Shown here: piece by piece, positions 35,405 to 47,548 of the stretch
Position numbering within the stretch: the stretch's first letter is position 1
How the letters are laid out: every line of letters starts with the position of its first letter
From: Cavenderia fasciculata
Lineage: Eukaryota > Evosea > Eumycetozoa > Acytosteliales > Cavenderiaceae
Assembly: GCF_000203815.1 (NCBI RefSeq)
Contig: NW_004457729.1
Location: 2,108,674-2,172,673 of the forward strand
DNA: 64,000 bases
Direction: 5' to 3'
The notes under the pieces: generated by a model
Told to the model about the DNA's origin: nothing
Database searches by the model: none
What the model saw: only the letters and a program-made list of their open reading frames with translations
Made by a program: the position numbers and the translations under genes

Positions 35405-36943
35405 CTACTCTTCTTTATTGTTCGTGGGTGCGGTATTGTTTGTGGTGTTGATCATCAATATAAAGTTTACGAGAATAATACGGTCCAATTTAAATTTATA
35501 TCCACCATATGCATACCCTATCGAATTGTAAAAAGTCTTTTTCCAAGCTTGGTGTAACGGTGGTGTGTTGTGATCTGAAACACGTTCGAGGATAACGAAG
35601 CGCTTGACGCCCATCTGAGCCAATGTCGACATGAATGGAGTATACATCTTATCGAATGCGGTCGCATTGAGAACATTGAGATTACTCGTGTCTTGGACTT
35701 GTTGTAAAAGAGTGAGCGTGGGGAGGATCTCTTCCCACTGGTCCGATTCCAAAAGCAACATTCCCGAAATCTTTGTAATATGGCTGAACACGGGAATAGT
35801 ATATGACATTCTTCCCGAAAGGGGGACTAGAGAACTCGCTTCTTGAGCAAAAAAAATACTACTACTATTAGTAACGCGAGAAAGTGGTGATGACTGAGGT
35901 GGTTGAACCACCTTGAATCCATGAATAGTTAGAGAATAGAGCTTTGGAAATTTTTGTTGTTGTTGTTGTTGTTTTTGATGTTGTTGTTGGCTAGTGTCTG
36001 TGCCATCCAAATAAATCGAAGAACTACAAAGAGAGCTTTTAATATTATCATTTAGAGCCAATAATAGCTGTGACGAGAATTTAGATGGCACCAATAATTT
36101 GCGTATCGATGATGGGTGTTGGTAGTGATTATGGTGTGTTTGGTTGAGTGTATGGATGAAATGAAGCATTGCATCTTCTTTGGTGGTGCATAGTTGAATG
36201 TCAATCGATTCCAATTGTTTCATCCTTGCTATCGTCTCCATTTGTACATTCTCTAGTTGGAAACCCAATATTTTTAGTTTGACTAGTGCAGTCATCGTAG
36301 AGGATAGATTTGACATTTCGAATGGATGAAGTGCCTTTATATACTTAAAGAATGGGTTGCGAAGAGTAAGAAAGGTTGATTGGGGTTGGAGAATGACTTG
36401 TCTTGTGCTCTTTGATAGTGCAAATCTACCAATATTGTGTTGCTTTAGTGTTGATGGTTGTTGTTCTAGTTGTTCGGAAAACAAAACATTCTCTGCTTTT
36501 AATACTACCCTAAACAACCTCTTGATCATTGTCCATTCATGTTTATTTTTGTGTTCAACCAATACATTGATTGGTAAATGTTCCGATACAAATTTATATA
36601 AATCTTTACAAATTAAATATAATTGTAATCTATCTTTTTGAATGTTAAGGTTATTACTACTACTATGATGATGATGTATCCAACATTGATTGAATGTTAT
36701 TGTTGTTGTTGTTGATTCTTCTTTTTCATCATCTTCTTCTTTGCATTTACAAAATGAATACTGTGTCCAAATGATATTAACAATATCCTTGATTAATATC
36801 CATGGTAGTTTTATATTATTATTTGATTCCATCATTGCTATACTTGTAATAAATTTAATAATACTACGTTCTTTGCAACATTTTAAAAAACAGTGCAATG
36901 GATCAGTTCTAACCGACGCTTTGCACAAAACAACATTGTACAC
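35405..36943 (-). CDS. Dictyostelid LRR/F-box-like protein, function unknown
   Basis: Intronless, 512 residues from 36943. A likelier start is the Met-Met pair near 36835, since MESNNNIKLPWILIKDIVNIIW is the usual opening of dictyostelid F-box/FNIP/LRR-like proteins. The middle has irregular leucine-rich stretches (LVKLKILGFQLENVQMETIARMKQLESI, read in pieces) without a strict repeat. Gln-rich tract near plus 35955-35990. No signal peptide. A substrate-adaptor role is family inference only. Confidence 0.68.
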   Translation of the reverse strand: MYNVVLCKASVRTDPLHCFLKCCKERSIIKFITSIAMMESNNNIKLPWILIKDIVNIIWTQYSFCKCKEEDDEKEESTTTTITFNQCWIHHHHSSSNNLNIQKDRLQLYLICKDLYKFVSEHLPINVLVEHKNKHEWTMIKRLFRVVLKAENVLFSEQLEQQPSTLKQHNIGRFALSKSTRQVILQPQSTFLTLRNPFFKYIKALHPFEMSNLSSTMTALVKLKILGFQLENVQMETIARMKQLESIDIQLCTTKEDAMLHFIHTLNQTHHNHYQHPSSIRKLLVPSKFSSQLLLALNDNIKSSLCSSSIYLDGTDTSQQQHQKQQQQQQKFPKLYSLTIHGFKVVQPPQSSPLSRVTNSSSIFFAQEASSLVPLSGRMSYTIPVFSHITKISGMLLLESDQWEEILPTLTLLQQVQDTSNLNVLNATAFDKMYTPFMSTLAQMGVKRFVILERVSDHNTPPLHQAWKKTFYNSIGYAYGGYKFKLDRIILVNFILMINTTNNTAPTNNKEE

Positions 36944-37473
36944 ATTTTGAGATATCGTAATGATAAATTATATTATCCTTAATATATCTAAAGAAGAATA
37001 TGTTTTAGAATGATCCCACCTCTTTCTCTCTCTAACATTATAATATAATATATACTCGCTGTCGCTGGTACCACCAATCATATGATATGATATGATATTA
37101 GCGATCACTCTTCTCCTTTAAACAACAATATCTTTGTCTCCTTCTCTGAGAGATAGATAGATATTATATATATATATATAACTAGTGTGTCTAGTCACCC
37201 ATCAAATATTAATATGTCTGGTTGGAAGCTGCGGGCTAATGAAATGGTGAACTTTCAACCTCCTTTTCCCAGTGTCGAGAGAATCTGGCAAAAAAAGAAT
37301 AAAAATAAATAAATTAAATGTGTGTTACTTGTATGGTGAAAATCAGTCCGTTCATTTATTAATTTAGATTTAGTATTAGTATTAGGATAGTATAGTAAAG
37401 TAAAGAAGTAGTAACAACACACAAGTTAGTTATTATTATTATTACAAGTTATTTTCTATCTACTACTACTAGA
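36944..37473. other. Divergent intergenic region
   Basis: Lies between the starts of the LRR-like gene and the FYVE-esterase gene. TATGATATGATATGA repeats near 37080-37095 and TA repeats near 37165-37181. No gene seen. Confidence 0.5.
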
Positions 37474-39390
37474 ATGAGTTTTAGTGATAATCCATTAAAT
37501 AGATCATCATTGGATGATGAGGGAGAAGAAGGTGATTTTGTCAACAACGTATCTCCATTTGCAACTTCAACTTCCTCTTCTTTATCATATCCAACTTCAT
37601 CATCTACAACAACAACTACTACTACATCAACAACAAATAATACATCAACTACTGCTGACAGTACTATAGAATATCCACCACAACAACAACAACAACAACA
37701 AAGACAACAACCAGTCCAACAGAGTCAACCACAACAACAACAACAACAACAACAACCAATAGTCATAGATCATAAATCAGTAAAGAGAAAACAAAAACAA
37801 TTAGATGCACAAGCAAGAGGAGAAACTATACCACAGCAACAGCAACAACAACAAGCAACTACAAGTACAGCCAACAACTATGATACATCTTCACCACCAG
37901 CCATCAAGAAACCTGATTGGGTACCAGACAACTCTAGTAACAAATGTGAAATGTGTTCAAGTGAATTCACATTCTTTAATAGAAGTATGATCGATCAATT
38001 ATAACAGGATAGATAGATAAATATATATATTTGGGTCTCACTAGATATTGATTGATGATTCTTTTTTAAATTTAAATTTTAGGACATCATTGTAGAAGAT
38101 GTGGACACTTGTTTTGTGGAGAATGTTGTGCACTCAATTGTTCATTGCCACAAGAATATGGATATACAACACGTGTAAAAGTATGCTCTAAATGTTTTAC
38201 TACAACCCTTAATGATCGTGCACGTGAAGAAACTACCATTACAATCAATGTTGGAGGTGTAAGCAAGGAAACTAAAGTAGTATCAGGTTTAAACAAAGTT
38301 TTATTATGGTATGTAGTGATTAATCAACAAAAGGAAAAGGGGAAAGGAAATAATTAAACTAACCAATCAAATCAATTTTAGGAAAATGGGAGCACATGAA
38401 GATGGAGATTTTGATAGATCAATTATTGATTCATTAGAGAATTATCCATCAAATGCCATTCCAGTATCAAGAGTTCAAGATTTAATGTTGGAACCATCAG
38501 ATTTGGATGTTCAAGGATGTACAGGATTTAGAGTTAGAATTTATAGTCCATCATTGGAACCAGGTGAAAGACGTACAAATTTCCCAATTGTTATGTGGTT
38601 CCATACTGGAGGGTAAGAAGAATTTTTTAAAACAATAATAATAATAATAATGTTATTTACTTTATATTAACTTTTTTATTTTCTTTTTAGATTTGTATCA
38701 AAATCAATTGAAACACCATCAATTGATGGATTATGTAGATTATTATCAAATCAATCATCGTGTGTTGTTATCTCTGTAGATTATAGATTGGCACCAGAAC
38801 ATCAATTCCCAGCAGCTGCATTGGATTGTTATGCTGCTACATGTTGGGCTGTCAAAAAGGCTGCTTCATTTGATGGTGATCCTAGTAGAATTGTTGTTGC
38901 CGGTGATAGTGTAGGTGGTAATTTAGCGGCTGCAGTCGCCTTGATGGCCAGAGACAAGGAGTCTCCTCGTCTTGCCGGTCAAGTACTCATCTACCCCATC
39001 TTGGATCTCAAGCGCAACGAAGAGAAATACTACTCGAGAATCGTTCACCAGGAAGGTTATCTCATGCCAATGGCCTATTTCCGTTGGTTCTCTGATAAAT
39101 ATTGTCATCAAAATGACGTTGACAATATCTATGCCAGTCCCATCCGTGCATCCAATACAAAGATTGGTTTGGCTGGCTTACCACCCGCTCACGTCCTCAC
39201 TGCCGGTCACGACCCATTCTGTGACGAAGGTGAGTTGTATGTCAAAAAACTTCGATCTGCCAATGTCCCAGTCCACCACACTCGTTATACCAACTCTCCT
39301 CACGGTTTCTTTGCCATCGGTCTTGATGAATCAAATGAAGCTGTCATGGAAGTTTCAATTGCCCTTAAATATATGTTTTTAAGAAAATAA
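37474..39390 (+). CDS. FYVE zinc finger fused to hormone-sensitive-lipase-type alpha/beta hydrolase
   Basis: Exons 37474-37984, 38083-38308, 38382-38612, 38691-39390 join without a frame break into 555 residues. After a Ser/Thr/Gln-rich leader, residues about 155-215 form a FYVE finger: CEMCSSEFTFFNRRHHCRRCG, read as the W-x2-D (WVPD), RRHHCRRCG and RVC-type (RVKVCSKC) motifs that bind PI3P on endosomes. Residues about 290-550 are an HSL/acetyl-esterase domain: HTGG in place of the usual HGGG oxyanion motif, YRLAPEHQFPAA, nucleophile GDSVGG, Asp in AGHDPFCDEG and His in SPHGFF. All three catalytic residues are present. It is inferred to be an endosome-recruited esterase or lipase. Confidence 0.88.
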
Positions 39391-39516
39391 TCAAACAAAC
39401 AAAATAATAATAATAATAATATTTATCTTTTTTTTAAATAATAATAAATAAATAAAAAAATTAAATCAAATCAAATAATAATCGTAATACTTACTACTAT
39501 TTTCTCCTTAATTTTT

Positions 39517-41862
39517 TTATTTAGATTTAAAGATTATTTTAGCAAGTTTTGAAAATGTTGTATTGTTTGCGTTGTTTAAATTTTCCAACATTTGTTCATG
39601 TTGTTTGAGAATGGTCAAAAAGAATGCTTGTCTTTGTCCAAGGTCGCTAATATTTAATTGTTTGGTGATGATGGCGTAGTAGTTTTGTATGAGGAATCGG
39701 TAGATATCTTCGTGGTCATGTTTAAACAAAGAGGATGTGATGGGCAATGGCCCGTGGTGTGTATGTAGGTATTCGATAATTTCTAGGTGATTTGAGGAAC
39801 ATGCCACGACAAGACATCGTCCCTGACTGATATATCCTTCTGTACGATTATTTAATAAAAAGTGAACCAATTCGTAATGACCATACATGAGTGCCACAGT
39901 GGCAGTTGAAGAAGAGAATCCTGAATGAATACCGTGTCTTTGTAGGTATTGAATGACACCAAGATGACCATTTATAGCTGCCATATCAACAGATTGTGAA
40001 GAACATGTTGCAATAGTATTGTCACCACCACCGACAACACCAATAATATTTAGATGCAACCATCTAACAATTTTAATTGCACCTTTTTCAATTGCCTTGT
40101 CCATTAGTAGTGGACATTTGAATAGTTGTTTTGGTACACCCTTGGCTAAAAAGTATTGGTAGCATGTTACATTGTCATGATTGGATGCAGCTTGCAAGAT
40201 TGGTAAAATACTGTCAATTGTAGTATCGGCATCATCCTGATAAAACATATCCAACAACTCTGAAGATGCTACCTCTGCAACGATGGTGAGGAGTAAACGC
40301 ACCTTGGACAGCGGGATGGTGTAGTGTGCGACCATCCATTTGACAAGGTTGATGTGACTGTGCTCGGCAGCGACATGCATACACTTGAGAATGAGCATGG
40401 ATCCTTGGTGATGACGCAGCTCTACTGGGTTGATAGTAAAACTCGAGTATTTCATCGTGTCAAACTCGACGGTCAACAAATTAAATGATTTGACGAGGTA
40501 CTGAAACATATCGAGGTTGCCAACCTTGGCATTGGCCTTGAGACATTTATCCATTGTCTCGGTGACGGTTGCTGACTCTGTTGGATTGACACTTGCACAA
40601 AATTTGTTGTCAACAAGGAACTTGGCCACCTCGAAATGCCCCGCTTCGCATACTGCCACAAGTGTCTCGGATTTACATTGTCGCACGAGACCCTTTTCAA
40701 AGAGATATTGGCATACTGTTAAATGACCAGACTCTGCGGCCAAGCCAAGTGCAGTGTCACACATGACAGAGATCCCGCTTGGCTCCTTGTCCACGATATA
40801 CTTGACGATTGCCATTTGGTTGTGTTTACATGCCTCTTGGAGATCGCCTGGTGTCAGCATCGACAATTTCTTTCTGTGCAAGTACTCTACGACGTCATAG
40901 TGTCCCCTGGCAGCTGGTAATGAGAGACGTGTCGGTTTCTCGCGAACTGATGGAGTCACCAATTTCTTGGATTCTAGAAACTTGACAATCTCCAAATCAC
41001 CAATCTCTGCTGCAATATCCATCAAGAAATAACAAGAGTTGTTGAGACAGTCTCTTCCAAGATGATCGAATACCAATTTAACGACGTTGGGTGACCCACC
41101 TTGGATGGCAGCAGCCATTAGGAATTGATCTAAACTCAGACCAGACCCTTTCTCTGCACGTTTGATTTCTTTGAGTAGCAGACGAACGAGGTCGACTACT
41201 CCAGACTTGGCGGCACTCATCACAGCTTGGTGAGTAAACTTGATGTTGGTCGTAGCGAGTAGGTGTTGAATGACTGGCAGGTGGCCATTGAGTGCAGCAC
41301 CTTCAAATCCAGCGTGACTTGGTCCAATACCCTTGAATGATGAGAGGAGGTAACGGACAATGTGCAAGTGTCCCGATTCACATGCCATATCGACAGTGTT
41401 GGGAGTAATACCACCAATCCAAGGACATTGTTCAATGATGTATTGTAAACATTCTAGATTACCAGATATCGATAGACAATCTAGTATCCAACTCTTTGAT
41501 CGATAGGTCTTGTCATTGTTTCTTTCTTCTTTAGCACTTGGTACCAAAGAGTTGTGGAAATAATGTGGAAATCTTTTCAACAATGTCTTGACAGTATTTA
41601 AATCAATCCAACTACTTCTTAGGATTGCAGGTAGTTTCTTAAAGTAAACCACAAAATCTTTGTCATGTTTCAGCTTTACTTGAAATAGTTGTATTTGTTT
41701 CGCAGATGAAGATGAATCTAGCCGACATATATTGATCGATGGTAACTCTTTAAATCTATATGATACAACTCTTTCGTCTTGATAAATGATTGGTACAAAT
41801 GAATAGATATAATTAAATAATACAATGTTTGAAAATACTTTTTTAAATATTCTCTGTTCCAT
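39517..41862 (-). CDS. Ankyrin-repeat protein, dictyostelid family
   Basis: Intronless, 781 residues from the ATG at 41862 (MEQRIFKKVFSNIVLFNYIY). An upstream in-frame ATG at 41949 is preceded by AT-rich, hydrophobic-reading sequence and is less likely. The N-terminal 90 residues are the F-box-like head typical of this expanded family. About 12-15 ankyrin-type units follow, such as ACESGHLHIVRYLL, AAESGHLTVCQYLFEKG and AAINGHLGVIQYLQRHG. Function unknown. Much of the gene uses C- and G-ending codons. Confidence 0.87.
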   Translation of the reverse strand: MEQRIFKKVFSNIVLFNYIYSFVPIIYQDERVVSYRFKELPSINICRLDSSSSAKQIQLFQVKLKHDKDFVVYFKKLPAILRSSWIDLNTVKTLLKRFPHYFHNSLVPSAKEERNNDKTYRSKSWILDCLSISGNLECLQYIIEQCPWIGGITPNTVDMACESGHLHIVRYLLSSFKGIGPSHAGFEGAALNGHLPVIQHLLATTNIKFTHQAVMSAAKSGVVDLVRLLLKEIKRAEKGSGLSLDQFLMAAAIQGGSPNVVKLVFDHLGRDCLNNSCYFLMDIAAEIGDLEIVKFLESKKLVTPSVREKPTRLSLPAARGHYDVVEYLHRKKLSMLTPGDLQEACKHNQMAIVKYIVDKEPSGISVMCDTALGLAAESGHLTVCQYLFEKGLVRQCKSETLVAVCEAGHFEVAKFLVDNKFCASVNPTESATVTETMDKCLKANAKVGNLDMFQYLVKSFNLLTVEFDTMKYSSFTINPVELRHHQGSMLILKCMHVAAEHSHINLVKWMVAHYTIPLSKVRLLLTIVAEVASSELLDMFYQDDADTTIDSILPILQAASNHDNVTCYQYFLAKGVPKQLFKCPLLMDKAIEKGAIKIVRWLHLNIIGVVGGGDNTIATCSSQSVDMAAINGHLGVIQYLQRHGIHSGFSSSTATVALMYGHYELVHFLLNNRTEGYISQGRCLVVACSSNHLEIIEYLHTHHGPLPITSSLFKHDHEDIYRFLIQNYYAIITKQLNISDLGQRQAFFLTILKQHEQMLENLNNANNTTFSKLAKIIFKSK

Positions 41863-42485
41863 CTTATAATTGAAGTAAATAAATGTATATAAATTAAATA
41901 AATAATAGATAAAAAGATCGTTCGTAATACAACTAAACGAATATGTCAAGGAGTTGAATGTTTAAAAAGTGTTTGAAACGATCGATCGTGTGATGAGCTA
42001 ACAAAGTGCACCTCAATTGGTGGTTGGGTGGTGGCGGTGGGGAGAGTGCACTCCGGAGTGTCGCTGCTTAAAAAATATCAACGAAGTTGGTTCATTGCAA
42101 TCATCAATAATCTATCGATCTATCTAAACATCATTCGTACATGTACGAGTATCTCTTGTTCAAAAGATATAAATTTAACTCTCTCTCTCTCTCTCTCTCT
42201 CCATTGCAAGAATACTTTGAAAATAGAATGTCGTTGTAAGTATGGTTGTACAATCCCAACCCTTTTATTTAGAGAGATAATATCTAAAAATCAAATAATA
42301 AAATCTTTTCTTTTGGTGATACCCTCTGATTCTGCTGTCTCCACCATAATTGAACCGAGGTTGGACAGACGTGGTCGGGCTCGAACGACAGACGCTTTCT
42401 CTTTCTCTTTCTCTTTCATCTTAATCTTATTTGTTTATACTTTTTTATTTATTTGTTATTATTTGTATTGTGTAAAAAAAAAATA
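41863..42485. other. Divergent intergenic region with CT repeat
   Basis: Includes a (CT)n tract at 42179-42201 and CTTT repeats near 42398-42416. A plus-strand open frame from 42028 reads through these and has no family features. A hairpin at about 42373-42391 (GTCG...CGAC) is noted under rejected items. Confidence 0.45.
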
Positions 42486-45400
42486 ATGGTTCAACCAACC
42501 ATCAAACCACCAGCAAATAGGAATACTAGTTTTTTATTTTTATTTAATTTAATCATCTTTATCCTCCTCTCATCTTCATTAGTTGGTGATGTAGAATGTG
42601 TAACATTTAGAGGAGCCGCTTTACCTCTGATTGTGTATCAATCAGTAGGAGATGTATGTTCGGGGACATTAGTGATAGGCGTCGAAAGCGCTGAACCCAC
42701 CCAAACACAAATCACTCCATCGGCACTATTCAACGGTGTCACACAAGATGCTGGTGCATCTCCATTCATCAAGCTAACAATCTATCTAAAGAACATCCCT
42801 CCCACAGGCAACCAACCTATACCTATCAATGTGACAGTTACATCAACTGTCAATTCTCTAGTCACTCCATTTGAAATATATTGTATTAGTATGTAACAAT
42901 AATAATAATAACAATAATAATAGTCGCTTATTGATTTAATCTAACAAAAACATCTTTATCTCTTTCTTTTTCTCTTTATCTTTCTCTAGAAGCAACAAAT
43001 GAAAGATTTGATAGTTTTAATTCTTATTATCAAGATATTGGACAATTTAGTGTAGCGATGGTTGGATCGTTTAGAGGTAGATTCTTGACCAAACAAACTC
43101 AACAAGACTATGGTTATTCTTATACCTTTCCGGGCAATGACTCTAGTTGTTTTAGAATACAGGGTCTTTCGGCTGGCTATGGTGATCTGTATCCGATGAT
43201 GCTGATTGCCGTACCATCGTTGGCATGTAAATACAACTTTTTCAACAATGTCTCTGTCACTGTCATTGATGGGAATGGTGTGTTTGTTGGTAGTATTGTA
43301 TTCCCTAGTTTCTTTCCTCGTCCACAGACTGCGCTACCTGAACCAGTGCAGAGTAATTTTGTGGCCAACAATATACCTTTTGCTCAACTGGCACGTCCCA
43401 CGACCTATCAATTGTCGTTTTTAACAATCACCAATGCTCGATATAATATCATTCAACAAAGTACCAATGAGTCCTCGGTCACTATACAAACTATAACACT
43501 AAGAGCCAAGGGTAATAGAGATAACTGTACATTTATGTCCTATCGACAAATTGGCAATATTCAACCCACATACCTTAAAAATACATTCTATTCGTTTGGA
43601 CAGTTTGTTGGAGACATGCATACCTTTAATACCAACCTACTCTCGTGGGTAGGTCTCTATGGTCAGTCCCATGTCAACACCGAACCAATACCATTCATAT
43701 CGGCAATGCAAGGAGTCTATATACAATTTACAACCATCGCTGCAAATGGTCAAGCTCTAATGGCCATGTCACTCTCTTTAAACAATCAACCCAATCTTTT
43801 ATCGTACGACTATCCATTTGGTATTTCAGGTTCAATGAATAATCTCACCGAGACTTATCTATTGTATTATCCAAATCAAGCAGTCCCACCTGAATTCACT
43901 TGTAATGCTAATCAAACTATTCACAAGGTTATCATTCCAAATAGATTAAGTAAGAAATAGAAATAGATATAATATATAAATTTATTATTATATAGTTTAT
44001 AAATGAGTTTAATATTAATATTTACTTTTTAATTATTTATTTATTTCTTAGATACACCAATTCCAGGTCCATCATTACCAATTATTAATGATTTAATTAT
44101 TAATAGAATGAAAACAAAGGTTGTTTTAATGATTAGGGCATCAAGTATTTATGGTATTTTATCGATTACAGTGAATGGATTGTATTATTTGGAAGAGAGA
44201 CATTTAGTTAGTGGAAATATTACTGATGGATGGTTCGAAGCTACACTGGATTGCTCAACTTTTGTTTTTGTGTCTGAAAATTCATATACTTTTAGAGTGT
44301 ATGATAGAGCGTATAGACAAGGCAACTACTTTTCAAATATGTTTGTACAAACACTTGCAGTCATTCCATTTCCCCTCATTGCCACAGTCAATGATATACA
44401 ATCGATTGTATTCTCACCAAATGTAATCGATGTCTCTAATATGGATGTACAAGTGACATTGTCTGTTTCATTCAAATCACTCGATATTGCCAATAGACTA
44501 CCCTCTCCTATATTCCTACCAAACAGTGACCAACTCTTAAATGGGCCACCTTGTCCTCCCGTCTGGAACGATCGACTCCAACAATACCAATTCAACATTA
44601 CCGTCCCCAGAAACACATTTGAAGGTCCTTATCCCTACACTCTGGTCTTTGAGAGTCAGTACCTCTTGTCGGCCATCCTCGCTCCTCTTTTTGGACCACA
44701 ATCAATCTTGACCATCATCTCACCGGCCGCCGATAGAGTCTTGCCTTTGATTACCGACCTTTCACAGGTACTCGAACAATCGGATGGACAGTTTATCATG
44801 TATTGGAATTTTACCATTCAAGATGAACCAAATGGGTTTGACCATGGTATTGTCAATGTCACATCCAACAAGGACTACAAGCCATACACCTTTGTCATCA
44901 ATCAGTCCACCAGAAAGTCGGGTACCAAGTTTAATGGAGTGTATCAGATTTCACTCACGACTGGCTCTCCAATGGACCAAACATTTACCTTTGACAATGT
45001 AGAGCTCTGTGATACATGTGGAAATTGTGGATCATCAAGTAAGCCAATAACTATGGATCCATTGGCAATGATTCGAAATACTGATCAATTTGCAGCTGCG
45101 AGCAAGTTTGTTTTTAATAATAGTCCACTGAGTGGCTCGTCAAACATTCCAGTGGGAACACTTACTCTGACAAAGAACAAGGTCGATGTTTCGGGAACGG
45201 TTAGTCAACGTACTGTAGGCGTGACACTCACAGTCGTTGATTTGGATGGACTTGAAATGTCTGCTCGTCACACCCCCATCATCTATGTCCAATCACTCGC
45301 ATCCAAACTCACACAACCCAATCAACCACTTTCGTTTGAGGCAATTCTTGATGTGTCACAGGTCGGCTATGTCTACAAAGCACAGATTGTCTTACCATAT

Positions 45401-46915
45401 GGCTACGGAAACAAAGACTACCCAATTATATTCTCTGCTCATGGTTTTGCCAACACTAAGCTTACTTTTGGTCAAGCACTCAATGTAACGTTGGAGCGTG
45501 ACTTTTTAAACTCGACTATATATATTGACAGTTGTTCGATTGCACAAAATGTAGTCACCGTCATTGGAAATAATTTGTATGGAGCAACTGCTATATTTGA
45601 CCCACCTATTATCAACCTTTTATCTGATGAACCACCCTACTGGGTCATCTTCCAATCTTCCACGATGCTACAGATTAATATGACAGCTACCCCCACCCAA
45701 ACATTTAATCTATTTGCACGTCGTATCATTACATCCAATGCATGTCTCATTAATGTTCAACAAGCACCAAACAACACAAATGTAACATGTCCATCTAGTT
45801 GTGGACCGAATGGATATTGTTCGGGTACAAATTGTATTTGCAACCCTGGGTGGAGTGGAGTGACATGTATGTCGACCATTATCAATGTCAACACCACATT
45901 TAATGCTACCAACCCATCAGTTGAAACAGTCGATGTAGATAGTACCATCAAGAGTATCATCTCAATTGTTGCCATTCAAGAGATCGATCCTACAAATGAC
46001 CAAGTTATTCGATCCTACCCCTTTACTACATGGAATAGTAGTAATCAGTTGGACAGCCGAATCCGTTACTTTTACCGTTCACATTTGGTTGATCCTGTAG
46101 ACACCAACTTGCCTATACAAACCACTATCGTCAAGGTCACTATTGAAGAGTTTAATGCCACCACCAACTATACATTTGCAAATCAACTGTTGCTCATGGT
46201 ACCAGGTTCTATAAAGTACACCATCGAATTGGATGGCTATCAATTCTCTAGTCAAGTATCGACTCTAAGATTATTAATGTCAACCACCATTCAATCTACA
46301 GACGGAAATGCATGTCTTTCATCAGATCAAGGTCCTTCTGGTGGAGGTGGTAGCCCAACAATCGATTCTAATTGGTTTAGTTTACGTGTCAATGAAAAGA
46401 GTATTTTTGGTAGATTTATTAAAGTTGGCATCGTTGATAATAGACTCATGTCCATCACCACATCATTTATCCAACAAGAACAACAAAATGATAATATTAA
46501 TCAATTAATTGCTATTAATATTCCAAATTTTAATGATAATGTTATTTTAGATCCTGGTATGTATAAACAAACAAACAAACAAACAAACAAACAAACAAAC
46601 AAACAAACAAACAAACAAACAAACAAACAAACAAACAAACAAACAAACAAACAAACAAACAAACAAACATCAATTAATTTATTTCCTTTTCCTTTTATTA
46701 TTTAAATAGATTTCTCATTTTTAATTAGTAATTCAGGTAATGATTGTTCTAAAAAGAATGGATTATCAGTTCAACAAATAGCAGGTATTGTTGTTGGAAG
46801 TGTAGTGGCTGCAGTGTTGGTGACAGCAGCTGTCATCTATATCCTTAAAAAGAAATACAGTATTAAATTTTCGCGCAAGAGACTTGTAGTCATTCCTTTA
46901 GAGACTAGAGCATAA
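42486..46915 (+). CDS. ComC-like type I surface protein with EGF-like domain
   Basis: Exons 42486-42888, 42990-43949, 44052-46556, 46710-46915, about 1357 residues. A hydrophobic signal (FLFLFNLIIFILLSSSLVG) begins about 15 residues in. A very long beta-rich, N-glycosylation-rich ectodomain follows. One EGF-like unit lies near plus 45790-45870: CPSSCGPNGYCSGTNCICNP then GWSGVTC. The region after it (INVNTTFNATNPSVETVDV...) matches the post-EGF domain of dictyostelid ComC and related EGF proteins. A transmembrane segment (AGIVVGSVVAAVLVTAAVIYI) and a short basic cytoplasmic tail end the protein. ComC-family proteins act in cell communication in D. discoideum; orthology is not shown. Confidence 0.85.
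46565..46669 (+). repeat. (AAAC)n microsatellite inside an intron
   Basis: About 26 copies of CAAA/AAAC inside the last intron of the ComC-like gene (46557-46709). Unspliced, it reads Lys-Gln-Thr-Asn in frame, so a naive prediction would read through it into a false C-terminus. Confidence 0.9.
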
Positions 46916-47548
46916 ATTGTACTATTTTTAATAAACATAAATAATATTTATTTATTCATCAAGATAGCGGATTCATAGGTTCCAGATGATGGACAGGTTA
47001 TTATCATCATTTTCTTTTTTATTTTATTTATAATATTATTTTTATTGATTTTAATCACCGACACACACAGATTTTGTATCAAACTAATACCAATTATCTT
47101 TTTTGCAAGATGATATGTAAGCTCGACCATCATCCCAATCCACACACTCTACGAGATATCAAGTATCGGACTTGATAGAAGATGTGATGTGAGTGTGATC
47201 AAACAAGTCAAGCCTAGGTAAATGAAATGTCGTTACGTCCATTCATTTATTATTAATGTGTCGCTGTTCGTTTACCGATTAACACTATCGTTAACGATAT
47301 TGACCGACATAATGAGCGTCATTCAGTTGATCTTGCGCTTATCTTACTTGGTCGGTCATATCGTTCCTCATAGACGACTCGTCAAGTGGTGGTAACATCG
47401 TCTTGTTGACTTTGACCCTTTGGTTCAAAAGAACAACTATAAATAATAATGAATCAACTCTTAAATTATTCATCAAATACAACAACATCAACAAAAACAA
47501 CAACAATTAATAATAATAATAATCAATAATTAATAATTAATAATTAAA
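46916..47548. other. Intergenic region upstream of the GNAT-like gene
   Basis: Part of it (about 47150-47440) is less AT-rich, with short inverted motifs such as TATCGTTAACGATA near 47287. Probably promoter DNA of the GNAT-like gene. No reading frame or RNA gene recognised. Confidence 0.45.

Noticed and set aside
42373-42391. GTCG-GGCTCGAA-CGAC hairpin resembling a tRNA T-arm (GTTCGAGCCC on the minus strand)
   Set aside because: No matching acceptor stem, D-arm or anticodon arm at the required distance on either strand.
42028-42486. Plus-strand 152-codon frame before the ComC-like gene
   Set aside because: Runs through CT and CTTT repeats with no family feature; more likely promoter or leader DNA.
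46565-46669. Regular spaced repeats that might suggest a CRISPR array
   Set aside because: It is a simple 4-bp microsatellite without unique spacers.
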